Assembly: GCA_020425885.1 (NCBI GenBank)
Contig: JAGQRA010000653.1
Coordinates: forward strand, 1 to 6,067
Direction: 5' to 3'
Length of the DNA stretch: 6,067 nt
Origin: Planctomycetota bacterium
GTDB lineage: Bacteria; Planctomycetota; UBA1135; UBA2386
Within the stretch, counting starts at the first letter, position 1; the number at the start of each line of letters is the position of its first letter. The position numbers and the translations under genes are program-made. Below are positions 1 through 6,067 of the stretch, one piece after another. The notes under the pieces are model-generated. The model was not told the DNA's origin and made no database searches. It worked only from the letters and a program-made list of their open reading frames with translations.

Positions 1-7
1 CGAAGAG

Positions 8-1435
8 GTGAAGCGACCGACCTGGGGGCCCGAGACCGTGCTCGACATGGCGCGCGACGTCGCCGAGCCATTCGCCGAGCGCTGGCGGACCATGCGGCCC
101 GATCTCGACATCGGCTGGTTGCGCCGGTCGCCGCCGCCGCCGCCGCTGCCGCCGGCACTCGATCGACCGCTGCTGCCGCAACGCGACTGGACGCTCAACT
201 ACTACGTGCTCAACGAGGTCGCGCTGCGCTCGCCGATGGCGCAGGCCCTGATCCGCGATCCGTCGCTGACGTTGCCCGCGGAGTTCACCGTCTTCACACC
301 ACCCGGAGGGCTGCCGGCGCCTCACTATCGCTACCCGGCATCCTGCACGTTGCCGACCGGCATGATCACCAATGCGTTCGGCTTCCGCGGCCGCGAGATC
401 GCCGTCGACAAGCCGGCCAGGACCGTGCGGATCGCGTTCGTCGGCGCCTCGACCACGGTCGAGGCCCATTGGCTGCCGCACACCGCCGCCGATCTGATCG
501 AGCACTGGCTCGACCTCTGGGCCGAGCGGCGTGGGCTCGACGTGCGCTTCGAGGCGATCAACGCCGCGCGCGAGGCGATCCGTTCGTACGACATCCGTGC
601 CATCGTGCAGTACGAGGTGATGCCGCTCGCGATCGACTACCTCGTCTACTACGAGGGGGCCAATCAGTTCCAGCCGGTGACCTTGCAGAAGCACATCGCG
701 GTCGACGGTGACTACGAGCTGGCTTCGCCGCCGCCGGGTGTGGTCGGCACCTACGACGACACCGACAACGCGGACACGACCTGGCTCGACGGCCTGGCCT
801 CGTACCTGGCGATGGCGCGCTATCTGCGCACCGCACTGGCCGGCAGCGAGCCGCTGCCCGAGCCCGACAAGCCGACGCAGCGGATCACGCTGGCGCCGGA
901 GCTGATGGCGGATCCGTTTCCGCTGGCGCGCGCCGGCGAGGTGCTCGAATGCGCGGCGATCGCCGCCGACCTCGACGCGATCCGCACCGTCGTCGAGGCC
1001 GGCCGCGCGAAGATGGTGCTGTCGACGTTCTGGTGGTTCGCCCAGGACGGCATGGTGCTCGACCCGGTCTGGGCGAAGAACGTTCATGTCCATCTCAACC
1101 GCGCCTACTGGCCGTTCCGCTACGCCTCGATCCGTCAGCTCGCCGACCTGCAGAACCGCTTCTTCACCGCCTGGGCCACGGCGCGCGGCGTCGACCTGCT
1201 CGATGTCGGCGGGCTGCTGCCACAGCACGAACAGCTGGCGATCGACGCGATCCACCACAACGAGATCGGCGTGCGGCTCAAGGCATGGATCATGTTCGCC
1301 GGCCTGACGCGCATCCTCGATCGCGACCTCGCCGCCGGCGCGATCCCGGTGCCCGACGACCGGCACGACGAACATCACCCCAATATCGGGCCCGTGCATA
1401 CCCTGACGCACGAGGACCTGGGGTTGCCGAAGTAG
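8..1435 (+). CDS. SGNH/GDSL-type hydrolase-like protein, 5' end possibly outside the window
   Basis: Probable SGNH-fold esterase or acyl-hydrolase. Numbering from the GTG at 8, block I is F-V-G-A-S-T-T with nucleophile candidate Ser148. Block II is a degenerate I-N-A-A-R-E-A, with Ala where Gly is usual. Block III is Y-Y-E-G-A-N-Q-F with Gly217 and Asn219. Block V is D-A-I-H-H-N-E-x-G with Asp413 and His416, the usual Asp-x-x-His pair. At 475 residues it is much longer than a minimal SGNH domain (about 200). The extra length is an N-terminal arm of about 140 residues and an insert between blocks III and V. No signal peptide is visible. The frame is open to the left edge, and the purines before the GTG sit too close to act as a ribosome site, so the start may lie upstream; in-frame ATGs at 47 and 92 are alternatives. 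A run of five prolines (42-46) precedes the catalytic domain. The substrate is unknown. The gene ends in TAG, 135 nt before the next start. Confidence -1.
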   Translation: MKRPTWGPETVLDMARDVAEPFAERWRTMRPDLDIGWLRRSPPPPPLPPALDRPLLPQRDWTLNYYVLNEVALRSPMAQALIRDPSLTLPAEFTVFTPPGGLPAPHYRYPASCTLPTGMITNAFGFRGREIAVDKPARTVRIAFVGASTTVEAHWLPHTAADLIEHWLDLWAERRGLDVRFEAINAAREAIRSYDIRAIVQYEVMPLAIDYLVYYEGANQFQPVTLQKHIAVDGDYELASPPPGVVGTYDDTDNADTTWLDGLASYLAMARYLRTALAGSEPLPEPDKPTQRITLAPELMADPFPLARAGEVLECAAIAADLDAIRTVVEAGRAKMVLSTFWWFAQDGMVLDPVWAKNVHVHLNRAYWPFRYASIRQLADLQNRFFTAWATARGVDLLDVGGLLPQHEQLAIDAIHHNEIGVRLKAWIMFAGLTRILDRDLAAGAIPVPDDRHDEHHPNIGPVHTLTHEDLGLPK

Positions 1436-1561
1436 CATGCGGGGGAGTCGGGTCGTAACGATTTCGAGTCGCGCTGGCCGGTGCGTTCGCCGGGACCGTG
1501 GGACGCCGTAAGCTCCGGCCCGCTCGCGCCACCGCGGCGCTACTCCTTCCCCCCGATGACC

Positions 1562-1567
1562 GGAGAA
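1562..1567 (+). promoter_or_regulatory. Ribosome binding site fixing the GTG start at 1571
   Basis: GGAGAA lies five bases (counted from the end of GGAG) before the GTG at 1571. This GTG opens directly into a signal peptide. The earlier in-frame ATG at 1556 and GTG at 1481 have no comparable purine stretch and would add a Pro/Arg-rich leader ahead of the signal peptide. The rest of the 135-base gap (1436-1570) shows no convincing promoter or terminator by eye. Confidence -1.
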
Positions 1568-1570
1568 CCC

Positions 1571-2644
1571 GTGAACCTGCTGACCAGACCGAGCTTCGCG
1601 CTCCTCCCGCTGGCAGCCCTGCTCGTACCCGAGCTGGCTGCCCAGAACACCTACGATCAAGAGAAGATGGCGGCCAGCTACGCCGAGATGCAGACCCACC
1701 CGTGGTACACGGGGGGCGGCTGGATCACCGACTTCGATGTGGCCAAGGCCGAGGCCGCCAAGACCGGCAAGCCGATCTTCGCCTACTTCACCCGAACCTA
1801 CGCCCCTTGAGGCCCGTGCAAGGCGCTGGAGGACCGTGTGTTCTCCAAGAAGGACTTCCAGGTCTGGGGCAAGCAGAACGCGGTTCTGTTCGCGGCCGTG
1901 ATGACCAAGATCGATGGCCGCAAGGACGATGATCTGCTGCGCACCTACGGTTTCCGCGGCTTCCCGTCGATGGCGATCCTCGACGCCGACGGCGCGGCGA
2001 TCACCAAGAAGGTGCCGCGCGATCTCTATTCGATGCGCAACATCGTCGCCGCGGCGCCGACCTACGTGAAGCTCAAGGCCGAGGTCGACGCCGGCACCGA
2101 CGTCGACAAGGGGCAGTGGCTGATGGCCCAGCTGGGCATGGGCGAGCTCGGCGCGGCCGAGGCCAGGGAGCAGCTCGCCGGCGCCGATCTCGACGACGCG
2201 ACGCGGGCCACGGCCGAGCAGATGTTGTTCGTGGTCGAGATGCAGGAGCTGTCCGGGACCCTGCGCGGCCGTGACGTCTCCGCCGAGGCCAAGACGGCGG
2301 CGTGCGCCGCGGTCTACGAGGCGTTCAAGGCCGGCAAGCGTCTGCCGGAAGGGGCGGCGCCGGAGCAGTTCGTCGATGACATGCTGATCGAGGCGGCGAA
2401 GGACAACAGCGACGGCGAGGCGTTCTTCTTCGCCTACGAACGCGTCAAGGCCCGTTTCCTCGAGCGCATCGAGATGATGAAGGACTATCTGCCGCGCTAT
2501 CGCGAGGACATCGAGAAACTCGAGGGCGACGACCAGAAGGTCGAGCGCGCGAAGTCGGCGTTGAAGCGGGTCGGCGAGTTCATCGCCGATGCCGAGAAGC
2601 AGGTCGCCGAACTCGATGCTCTGGCGAAGAAGCTGAAGAAGTAG
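1571..2644 (+). CDS. Exported thioredoxin-like selenoprotein with a UGPC active site and long helical C-terminal region
   Basis: Read as one 357-residue protein with selenocysteine at residue 80 (TGA 1808-1810). Residues 1-24 form a signal peptide (one Arg, a Leu/Ala-rich core, then E-L-A-A before Gln25), so the mature protein is extracytoplasmic. Residues about 45-160 resemble thioredoxin_7-type domains: G-G-W-I-T-D-F-D, then A-x-x-x-G-K-P-I-F-A-Y-F-T, then A-P-U-G-P-C-K-A-L-E with Cys83 as resolving residue, then R-G-F-P-S with cis-Pro132. The Trp normally before the first Cys is Pro79. Residues about 165-357 are Ala/Glu/Lys-rich and predicted helical, with a coiled-coil-like end; I do not recognise this part. 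The only other Cys is Cys245. A thiol/selenol redox role in the cell envelope is inferred; the partner is unknown. No in-frame stop follows the TGA until TAG at 2642, and codon bias is unchanged across it, arguing against decay. A standard caller would give two false genes (stop at 1810; restart at GTG 1838, which lacks a ribosome site). A fresh nonsense mutation (TGC to TGA) is the main alternative. Confidence -1.
1808..1810 (+). other. In-frame UGA, probable selenocysteine codon (Sec80)
   Basis: TGA sits between CCT (Pro79) and GGC-CCG-TGC-AAG (Gly-Pro-Cys-Lys). Aligned to the thioredoxin signature C-G-P-C-K, it occupies exactly the position of the nucleophilic first cysteine. That is the position where known thioredoxin-fold selenoproteins carry Sec (UxxC). 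The frame is conserved on both sides: a thioredoxin beta strand before it, and the active-site helix and cis-Pro after it. Confidence -1.
1827..1847 (+). promoter_or_regulatory. Candidate bacterial SECIS hairpin
   Basis: Bases 1827-1833 pair with 1841-1847: U-A, G-C, G-C, A-U, G-C, G.U, A-U. This makes a 7-bp stem with loop CCGUGUG (1834-1840). A further C1834-G1840 pair would leave CGUGU with G at its second position. The loop begins 23 nt after the UGA. Bacterial SECIS elements lie within the coding region just downstream of UGA, with the apical loop roughly 16-37 nt away and a G/GU in the loop recognised by SelB, so spacing and loop both fit. The stem is modest and was found by eye; no folding energy was computed. 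It lies inside codons for the active-site helix, so it is also under protein-level constraint. Confidence -1.
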
Positions 2645-2661
2645 GCCGATCCGGCCGGGCC

Positions 2662-2704
2662 GGCGGTGCCGCCCCGCGATACCGCTCCTCGGGGCGGTGC
2701 TGCC
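2662..2704. terminator. GC-rich hairpin between convergent genes, probable bidirectional terminator
   Basis: The core CCGCCCCG (2669-2676) pairs perfectly with CGGGGCGG (2690-2697) around a 13-base loop. Seven more outer pairs (2662-2668 with 2698-2704), three of them G.U wobbles, extend the stem to about 15 bp. It fills most of the 69 bases between the stop of the plus-strand selenoprotein gene and the stop of the minus-strand 152-residue gene. No U tract follows on either side, so it is not a textbook intrinsic terminator. Its position between two gene ends supports a role in termination or mRNA 3'-end protection. Confidence -1.
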
Positions 2705-2713
2705 TCCGACCGA

Positions 2714-3172
2714 CTACGAGCTGCTCTGCTGCCGGCGCCACGTCAGCGCGACCAGCCAGAACGCGAAGCAGATCGCCCTGAAGTCACAGTCGTCATGCTC
2801 GATCGTGATCATCGCGCGCCGGGTGAACGCGTGCTCCGGGGCGAGGGTCGCGATCGGCCCGTCACCGGCCCGCAGGTGGAAGGTGCGGCCGAACGCCGAG
2901 GCCGCCTCGAGCACGAACGAGCCCGCCAGGCCGTCGAGTTCGAAGGTCCGGGTGAACGCGCTGGGTTTGGCGGCCGAGAGGATCACCGAACTCCCTTCCT
3001 CGAGCGTCCACCGCCCGCTCATGACGCCATGTTTGCGGACCTCGTAGCCGGCGCCGTCGGCGACGATCCGGCCCTGTTCGCTCATGGCATTGAAGTCGAG
3101 CCGTCCCCGGTGGCCGTCGCCATCGAGGTCGTAGTTCCACGAACAGATGCCGCGCGGCCTACAGTGGATCAT
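2714..3172 (-). CDS. Uncharacterised 152-residue protein with a DxDxDG loop and hydrophobic C-terminus
   Basis: Not recognised as a named family. Residues 15-26 read D-L-D-G-D-G-H-R-G-R-L-D, matching the spacing of an EF-hand/dockerin-like calcium loop (D1, D3, D5, G6, D12). Residues about 40-125 alternate hydrophobic and polar or charged residues in short stretches with aromatic landmarks (G-R-W-T-L, F-T-R-T-F-E-L, F-G-R-T-F-H-L). This suggests a beta-rich barrel, possibly of tubby/scramblase type, which is inference only. Residues about 133-144 are strongly hydrophobic (I-C-F-A-F-W-L-V-A-L-T-W), followed by R-R, which suggests membrane contact. There is no signal peptide. The ATG at 3172 is chosen for its strong ribosome site and because it includes the DxDxDG loop; an ATG at 3085 (Met30) is a weaker alternative. 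It overlaps the end of the preceding phosphoesterase gene by 14 nt, so the two are probably cotranscribed and translationally coupled. It ends in TAG facing the selenoprotein gene. Confidence -1.
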   Translation of the reverse strand: MIHCRPRGICSWNYDLDGDGHRGRLDFNAMSEQGRIVADGAGYEVRKHGVMSGRWTLEEGSSVILSAAKPSAFTRTFELDGLAGSFVLEAASAFGRTFHLRAGDGPIATLAPEHAFTRRAMITIEHDDCDFRAICFAFWLVALTWRRQQSSS

Positions 3173-5879
3173 GCCGATCCTCCCGTTGTTCTGCGGGCTC
3201 GTCGTCGTCGGCAGCGCCCCTGGTCACGGCCCACTCCGGGTACGGCGCGGCGCTGCCGCGCATCGCGCGCCACAGGATCCGGTTGAGGGCATCCTCGGGC
3301 GCCCGGTCGATGTGGGCGAAGTCGAAGGTCGCGGACAGCTCGGCATCGGCGCGCAGCTGTGGGTCGGCGATGGCGGTCGAGCCCGGATTGAGCTGATCGA
3401 GCGGCACGTTGTTCGGCAACGCCACGAACGGCGTCGGGTCGGCGGCCTCGGTGAAGCAGTCGAACATCGGTTCGGCGCTGGCGTCGAAGACGTTCATCGG
3501 CGGGATGCCGAGGATCTGCTCGATCGTGCGCAGCACGCTGGTGGTGTTGTACTGGCTCGAGACGACGGCGCCGCGGCGCGCGAACGGGCTGGCGAGGAAG
3601 CACGTCGTGCGGTAACCGCTGACGTGATCCCAGCCGGCCTGCGGGTCGTCCTCGATGCCGAAGATCGCCATCTCCGGCCAGAAGCTCGAGTGCGACAGCG
3701 CCTCGACGATGCGGCCGAAGGCGAGATCGCCATCGGCGAGGCAGGCCGCCGGGGTCGGACAGTTCTTGCTGGTGCCGCTGGTGTGGTCGTTCGGCAGGCA
3801 GATCAGCACGAGCTGCGGGAACTCGCCCTTGCGCTCGAACTCGGCCAGCTCGCGGATCACGAAGTCGGCGCGGAACTGATCGGGGACCGACATGTCCCAG
3901 CCGACGTAGCCGGATGGCGTGTACGGTCCGAGCGAGCGCACGCTCGGCTCGCAGCCGAAGACGACGTCGTCGTTGTCGCCGCGCCAGGCGCGGTAGCAGG
4001 CCATGAAGTCCGGTCGGCCCTCCCGTCCCGGATCGCGCCAGTGCACCGCGGGGGCGCAGAACTCGCCGTAGTTGCGCAGGCTGATGCCGTGGGCGATGGC
4101 GTGGTCCCAGAGGAAGCCGGCCGGCGAGTACGACAGCGCATCGGCTTCGTCCTCGCCCATGCCGTCGGGATAGCTGCGCGGCCAGCCGGCGAAGCTCTTT
4201 TCGAGGTAGTCGCTGGCGAACGCGGCCGTGCTCCACTGGTGGCCGTCGGCCGACAGGATGCCGGCGCAATAGGTGTTGTCGAGCAACACGAACTGCCGCG
4301 CCAGCGCGTGCTGGTTGGGCGTGACGCGTTCGCCGAAGACGCAGAGTCCGGGATCGCCGTTGCCGATCTCGAGGTCGCCGAGGACCTGGTCGTAGGTGCG
4401 GTTCTCCTTGATGACGTAGACGACGTGGCGGATGCGGCTCGGTTCGCCGATGCGCTCGGGGATGACGCGCGCAGGCTGACCGGAACGGGGCGGCAGCAAT
4501 GAGTGCTCGATCGCGGCGCGGCGCAGGTTGAGGTCGACCCGGAGCGACAGCGCGGCCAGTTCGTCGTCGCCGGGCACCGGCACAAGCGACACCGAACCGT
4601 GGTACTGATGCGAGTTGAACTCGGGCTCGCCGTTGCCCTTGCGCGGGCGGCCGTGGCCCAGCCCCTTGACGTTCGTCACCGCCAGCCGATTGCGGCCGGC
4701 ATCGAACAGCAGCGCCGACGGATACCAGCCGACCGGCACCAGGCCGAGCAGCTCGCGGTCGTCGAGTTCGAACACGGCGATCGCGTTCATGGTGCCGTTG
4801 GCGACGAACAGCAGCTCGCCGTCGGCCGAGAAGCACAAGGCGTTCGGCGAGGCCTGCAGCAGGTCGCTCGGCTTGGCGCGGGCGCACAGCACGTCGATGA
4901 CCTTGCCATCGCGATCGAGCAGCGTGACGGTGTCGCTGCCGGCATTGGCGCAGGCGACGAAGGTCGAGCCCGGGTCGACGGCCAGGTCGCTGGCGTGCAG
5001 TCCGGTGATCGTCTCGGCGACGAGCTCGCCGGTGGCGAGATCGAGGACGCTGACCGAGCCCTCGCTGGCGATGTCGCGCACCGGGTCGACGCGCACGACG
5101 GTGCCGCGCCCGGCCGGCCCGATGAGGTCGCCGGTCGCTGGACGACGGCCGCCCTGGTTGCTGACGAACGCGCGTTGCCCGAGCAGCACGACGTCGAACG
5201 GCGCGACGCCGACGGCGAAGGTGCGCAGCACTTCGCCGTTGCCGGTGTCGAGCTCGAACAGCTGATCGGACAGATTGCCGCAGACGTAGAGCCGGGACCC
5301 GTCCGCCGACAGCGACAGTCCGCTCGGGATCTCGGCGTTGCGCCGCGGCGCCATGGCGGGCGGCAACGGCAGGGTGTGCGATGGCTTGACCGCGCCGGTC
5401 TCGGCGACGGCGAAGACCTTGATCGAGCCGCGGACCGAACTCATGTAGATCGTGCGGCCGTCGGCGGCGACGACCAGACCGGTGTAGCTGAGCTGGCCGT
5501 CGCGGTCGGGCCGCAGCTCCTTCTGGTTCGGATCGTGAACGGGCACCGTCTGCTCGTCATTCGGCAGCGCGACCCGTTGCGCGATCGCGCCGGTCTCGGC
5601 ATCGAGGACGAGCAGTTCGCTGGTCTTGCCCGAGACGTAGAGATGACGGCCGTCGGGCGATCGCGCGATCGCCTGCGGTCGCAGGCCGGGCAGATCGACG
5701 AACGTGCCGTGCGGAGGCAGCAGCTGGTTGACCGGCGTCATCTGGCTGCCGTCATCGCGGCGACCGACCATGCCTTGCGGCGGCGCCGGACGCACCGGCT
5801 CCGGCACGTGGCAGGCGGCGGCGAGCAGCGGCAGGGTCAGCAGGCAGTTCCGCAGAGTGAGCAACGGGGGCACGCGCAT
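3159..5879 (-). CDS. Lipoprotein with YncE-like beta-propeller fused to an alkaline-phosphatase-superfamily phosphoesterase
   Basis: 906 residues, intact. The N-terminus is a lipoprotein signal: hydrophobic Leu-rich core, then L-L-A-A-A-C with Cys23 as the lipidation site, though Ala at -3 makes the lipobox relaxed. Residues about 60-440 hold repeated propeller blades of YVTN/YncE type: S-P-D-G-R-H-L-Y-V-S-G, A-A-D-G-R-T-I-Y, S-A-D-G-S-R-L-Y-V, S-A-D-G-E-L-L-F-V-A-N. Residues about 480-850 match the phosphoesterase family related to phospholipase C and acid phosphatases: I-K-E-N-R-T-Y-D (Glu492-Asp497), S-A-D-G-H-Q-W (Asp545, His547), L-P-N-D-H-T-S-G (Asp698, His699) and I-E-D-D-P-Q-A-G-W-D-H-V (Asp744, Asp745, Asp751, His752). 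The acidic and His residues are probable metal ligands. This two-domain architecture is known in several environmental phyla; its physiological substrate is not, to my knowledge. The expected site is the periplasm or outer membrane. No clear Shine-Dalgarno precedes the ATG. It is the first gene of a likely two-gene unit with the 152-residue protein. Confidence -1.
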   Translation of the reverse strand: MRVPPLLTLRNCLLTLPLLAAACHVPEPVRPAPPQGMVGRRDDGSQMTPVNQLLPPHGTFVDLPGLRPQAIARSPDGRHLYVSGKTSELLVLDAETGAIAQRVALPNDEQTVPVHDPNQKELRPDRDGQLSYTGLVVAADGRTIYMSSVRGSIKVFAVAETGAVKPSHTLPLPPAMAPRRNAEIPSGLSLSADGSRLYVCGNLSDQLFELDTGNGEVLRTFAVGVAPFDVVLLGQRAFVSNQGGRRPATGDLIGPAGRGTVVRVDPVRDIASEGSVSVLDLATGELVAETITGLHASDLAVDPGSTFVACANAGSDTVTLLDRDGKVIDVLCARAKPSDLLQASPNALCFSADGELLFVANGTMNAIAVFELDDRELLGLVPVGWYPSALLFDAGRNRLAVTNVKGLGHGRPRKGNGEPEFNSHQYHGSVSLVPVPGDDELAALSLRVDLNLRRAAIEHSLLPPRSGQPARVIPERIGEPSRIRHVVYVIKENRTYDQVLGDLEIGNGDPGLCVFGERVTPNQHALARQFVLLDNTYCAGILSADGHQWSTAAFASDYLEKSFAGWPRSYPDGMGEDEADALSYSPAGFLWDHAIAHGISLRNYGEFCAPAVHWRDPGREGRPDFMACYRAWRGDNDDVVFGCEPSVRSLGPYTPSGYVGWDMSVPDQFRADFVIRELAEFERKGEFPQLVLICLPNDHTSGTSKNCPTPAACLADGDLAFGRIVEALSHSSFWPEMAIFGIEDDPQAGWDHVSGYRTTCFLASPFARRGAVVSSQYNTTSVLRTIEQILGIPPMNVFDASAEPMFDCFTEAADPTPFVALPNNVPLDQLNPGSTAIADPQLRADAELSATFDFAHIDRAPEDALNRILWRAMRGSAAPYPEWAVTRGAADDDEPAEQREDRHDPL
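3179..3184 (-). promoter_or_regulatory. Strong Shine-Dalgarno inside the end of the upstream gene
   Basis: The minus strand reads GGGAGG six bases before the ATG at 3172. It lies within the last codons of the propeller-phosphoesterase gene, whose stop (3161-3159) falls 14 nt inside the new gene. This is the usual arrangement for translational coupling and is the best evidence that the small downstream gene is real. Confidence -1.
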
Positions 5880-6067
5880 CGCCGCATCGTGCGCGACGGG
5901 CGGGTGCGGCTCCAGTACGGGTCGGGTTCTCGGCGCGCGGTTCGGACGTCGCGTCAGCCCTGGCGCGGATGGGCGAGGAGGACCAGTTGATGCGGGTGAT
6001 GCGATCGGACACGTCGGACAAGCGCATGTGAAAGCCTTCGGCCGGTAATGGCGTAGCGAGGGGGAAC
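5880..6067. other. Upstream region of the phosphoesterase gene, coding status unresolved
   Basis: These 188 bases precede the phosphoesterase start. No confident promoter is visible. On the minus strand an ATG at 6027 has GAAGG seven bases upstream and opens a GC3-rich frame beginning M-R-L-S-D-V-S-D-R-I. That frame continues to 5752, overlapping the phosphoesterase gene by 128 nt and becoming Pro/Ala/Arg-rich, which argues against a real gene. On the plus strand a frame sharing the same wobble positions ends M-R-S-D-T-S-D-K-R-M before TGA at 6029-6031. A third minus-strand frame is open from the window edge to TGA at 5956-5954, 74 nt before the phosphoesterase ATG, and could be the tail of an upstream gene. 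The sequence does not decide among these. Confidence -1.

Noticed and set aside
1486..1514. Possible sigma-70 promoter, TTCGCC and TAAGCT with 17-base spacing, before the selenoprotein gene
   Set aside because: Only three of six bases match consensus in each box, which is near chance level by eye; not reported as a feature.
1481..1810. Separate 109-residue gene ending at the TGA
   Set aside because: It would stop in the middle of the thioredoxin active site. The same frame continues with the matching second half of the fold, and the GTG at 1481 has no ribosome site.
1808..1810. Pseudogene caused by a nonsense mutation, or TGA reassigned to Trp or Gly
   Set aside because: The remaining 277 sense codons after the TGA are intact with normal codon bias. 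TGA is absent in frame from the other genes here, so general reassignment is unlikely. A recent TGC-to-TGA change cannot be fully excluded without genome-wide data.
1838..2644. Separate 268-residue gene starting at GTG 1838
   Set aside because: No Shine-Dalgarno precedes it, it would begin after the active-site Cys within a helix, and it lacks a signal peptide. It is better read as the continuation past Sec80.
2666..3286. Plus-strand 206- and 116-codon frames opposite the small minus-strand gene
   Set aside because: No ribosome site or recognisable motif. They would run through the terminator-like hairpin and oppose a gene with a strong start signal.
3169..4887. Second minus-strand open frame of 572 codons
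   Set aside because: Arg/Pro-rich out-of-frame shadow inside the 906-residue lipoprotein gene.
3147..5990. Long plus-strand open frames (451 and 495 codons) opposite the phosphoesterase
   Set aside because: They are antisense shadows produced by GC3 bias. Their translations are low-complexity Ala/Val/Arg/Asp with no motifs, while the minus-strand frame has clear propeller and phosphoesterase signatures.
5752..6027. Minus-strand 91-codon frame starting at 6027
   Set aside because: It has a plausible ribosome site and start, but most of it overlaps the signal-peptide region of the phosphoesterase gene and becomes Pro/Ala/Arg-rich shadow sequence; left as unresolved.

Overview
The window is GC-rich DNA with dense, GC3-biased genes and no RNA genes, insertion sequences or CRISPR. 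The gene families suggest an environmental Gram-negative bacterium: an SGNH hydrolase, a secreted thioredoxin_7-like protein, and a lipoprotein fusing a YncE-type beta-propeller to an alkaline-phosphatase-fold phosphoesterase. Their composition and the relaxed lipobox would fit a high-GC lineage such as Planctomycetota, but Acidobacteriota, Gemmatimonadota or Myxococcota cannot be excluded. The assignment is inference only.

Layout. At 1-1435 (+) is an SGNH/GDSL-type hydrolase whose true start may lie left of the window. At 1571-2644 (+) is a signal-peptide-bearing thioredoxin-like protein whose reading frame is interrupted once, by TGA at 1808-1810. That TGA falls exactly on the first cysteine of the CGPC active site, giving U-G-P-C-K. 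The same frame then runs open for 277 sense codons and includes the thioredoxin cis-proline. A hairpin at 1827-1847 has the spacing and a loop GU expected of a bacterial SECIS element. I read this as one exported selenoprotein, which ordinary gene calling would split into a 109-residue stub and a 268-residue remnant. A strong GC hairpin at 2662-2704 separates it from the convergent minus-strand genes.

The minus strand carries a two-gene unit, transcribed right to left. The 906-residue propeller-phosphoesterase lipoprotein (5879-3159) is followed by a 152-residue unrecognised protein (3172-2714). The second gene starts 14 nt inside the end of the first and has a strong Shine-Dalgarno there, so the two are probably translationally coupled. 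The last 188 bases (5880-6067) lie upstream of this unit and their coding status is unresolved.

No pathway obviously ties the plus-strand and minus-strand genes together. The main discovery is the candidate secreted UxxC thioredoxin selenoprotein with its long helical C-terminal extension. It predicts that the host genome carries selA, selB, selC and selD, none of which is in this window.
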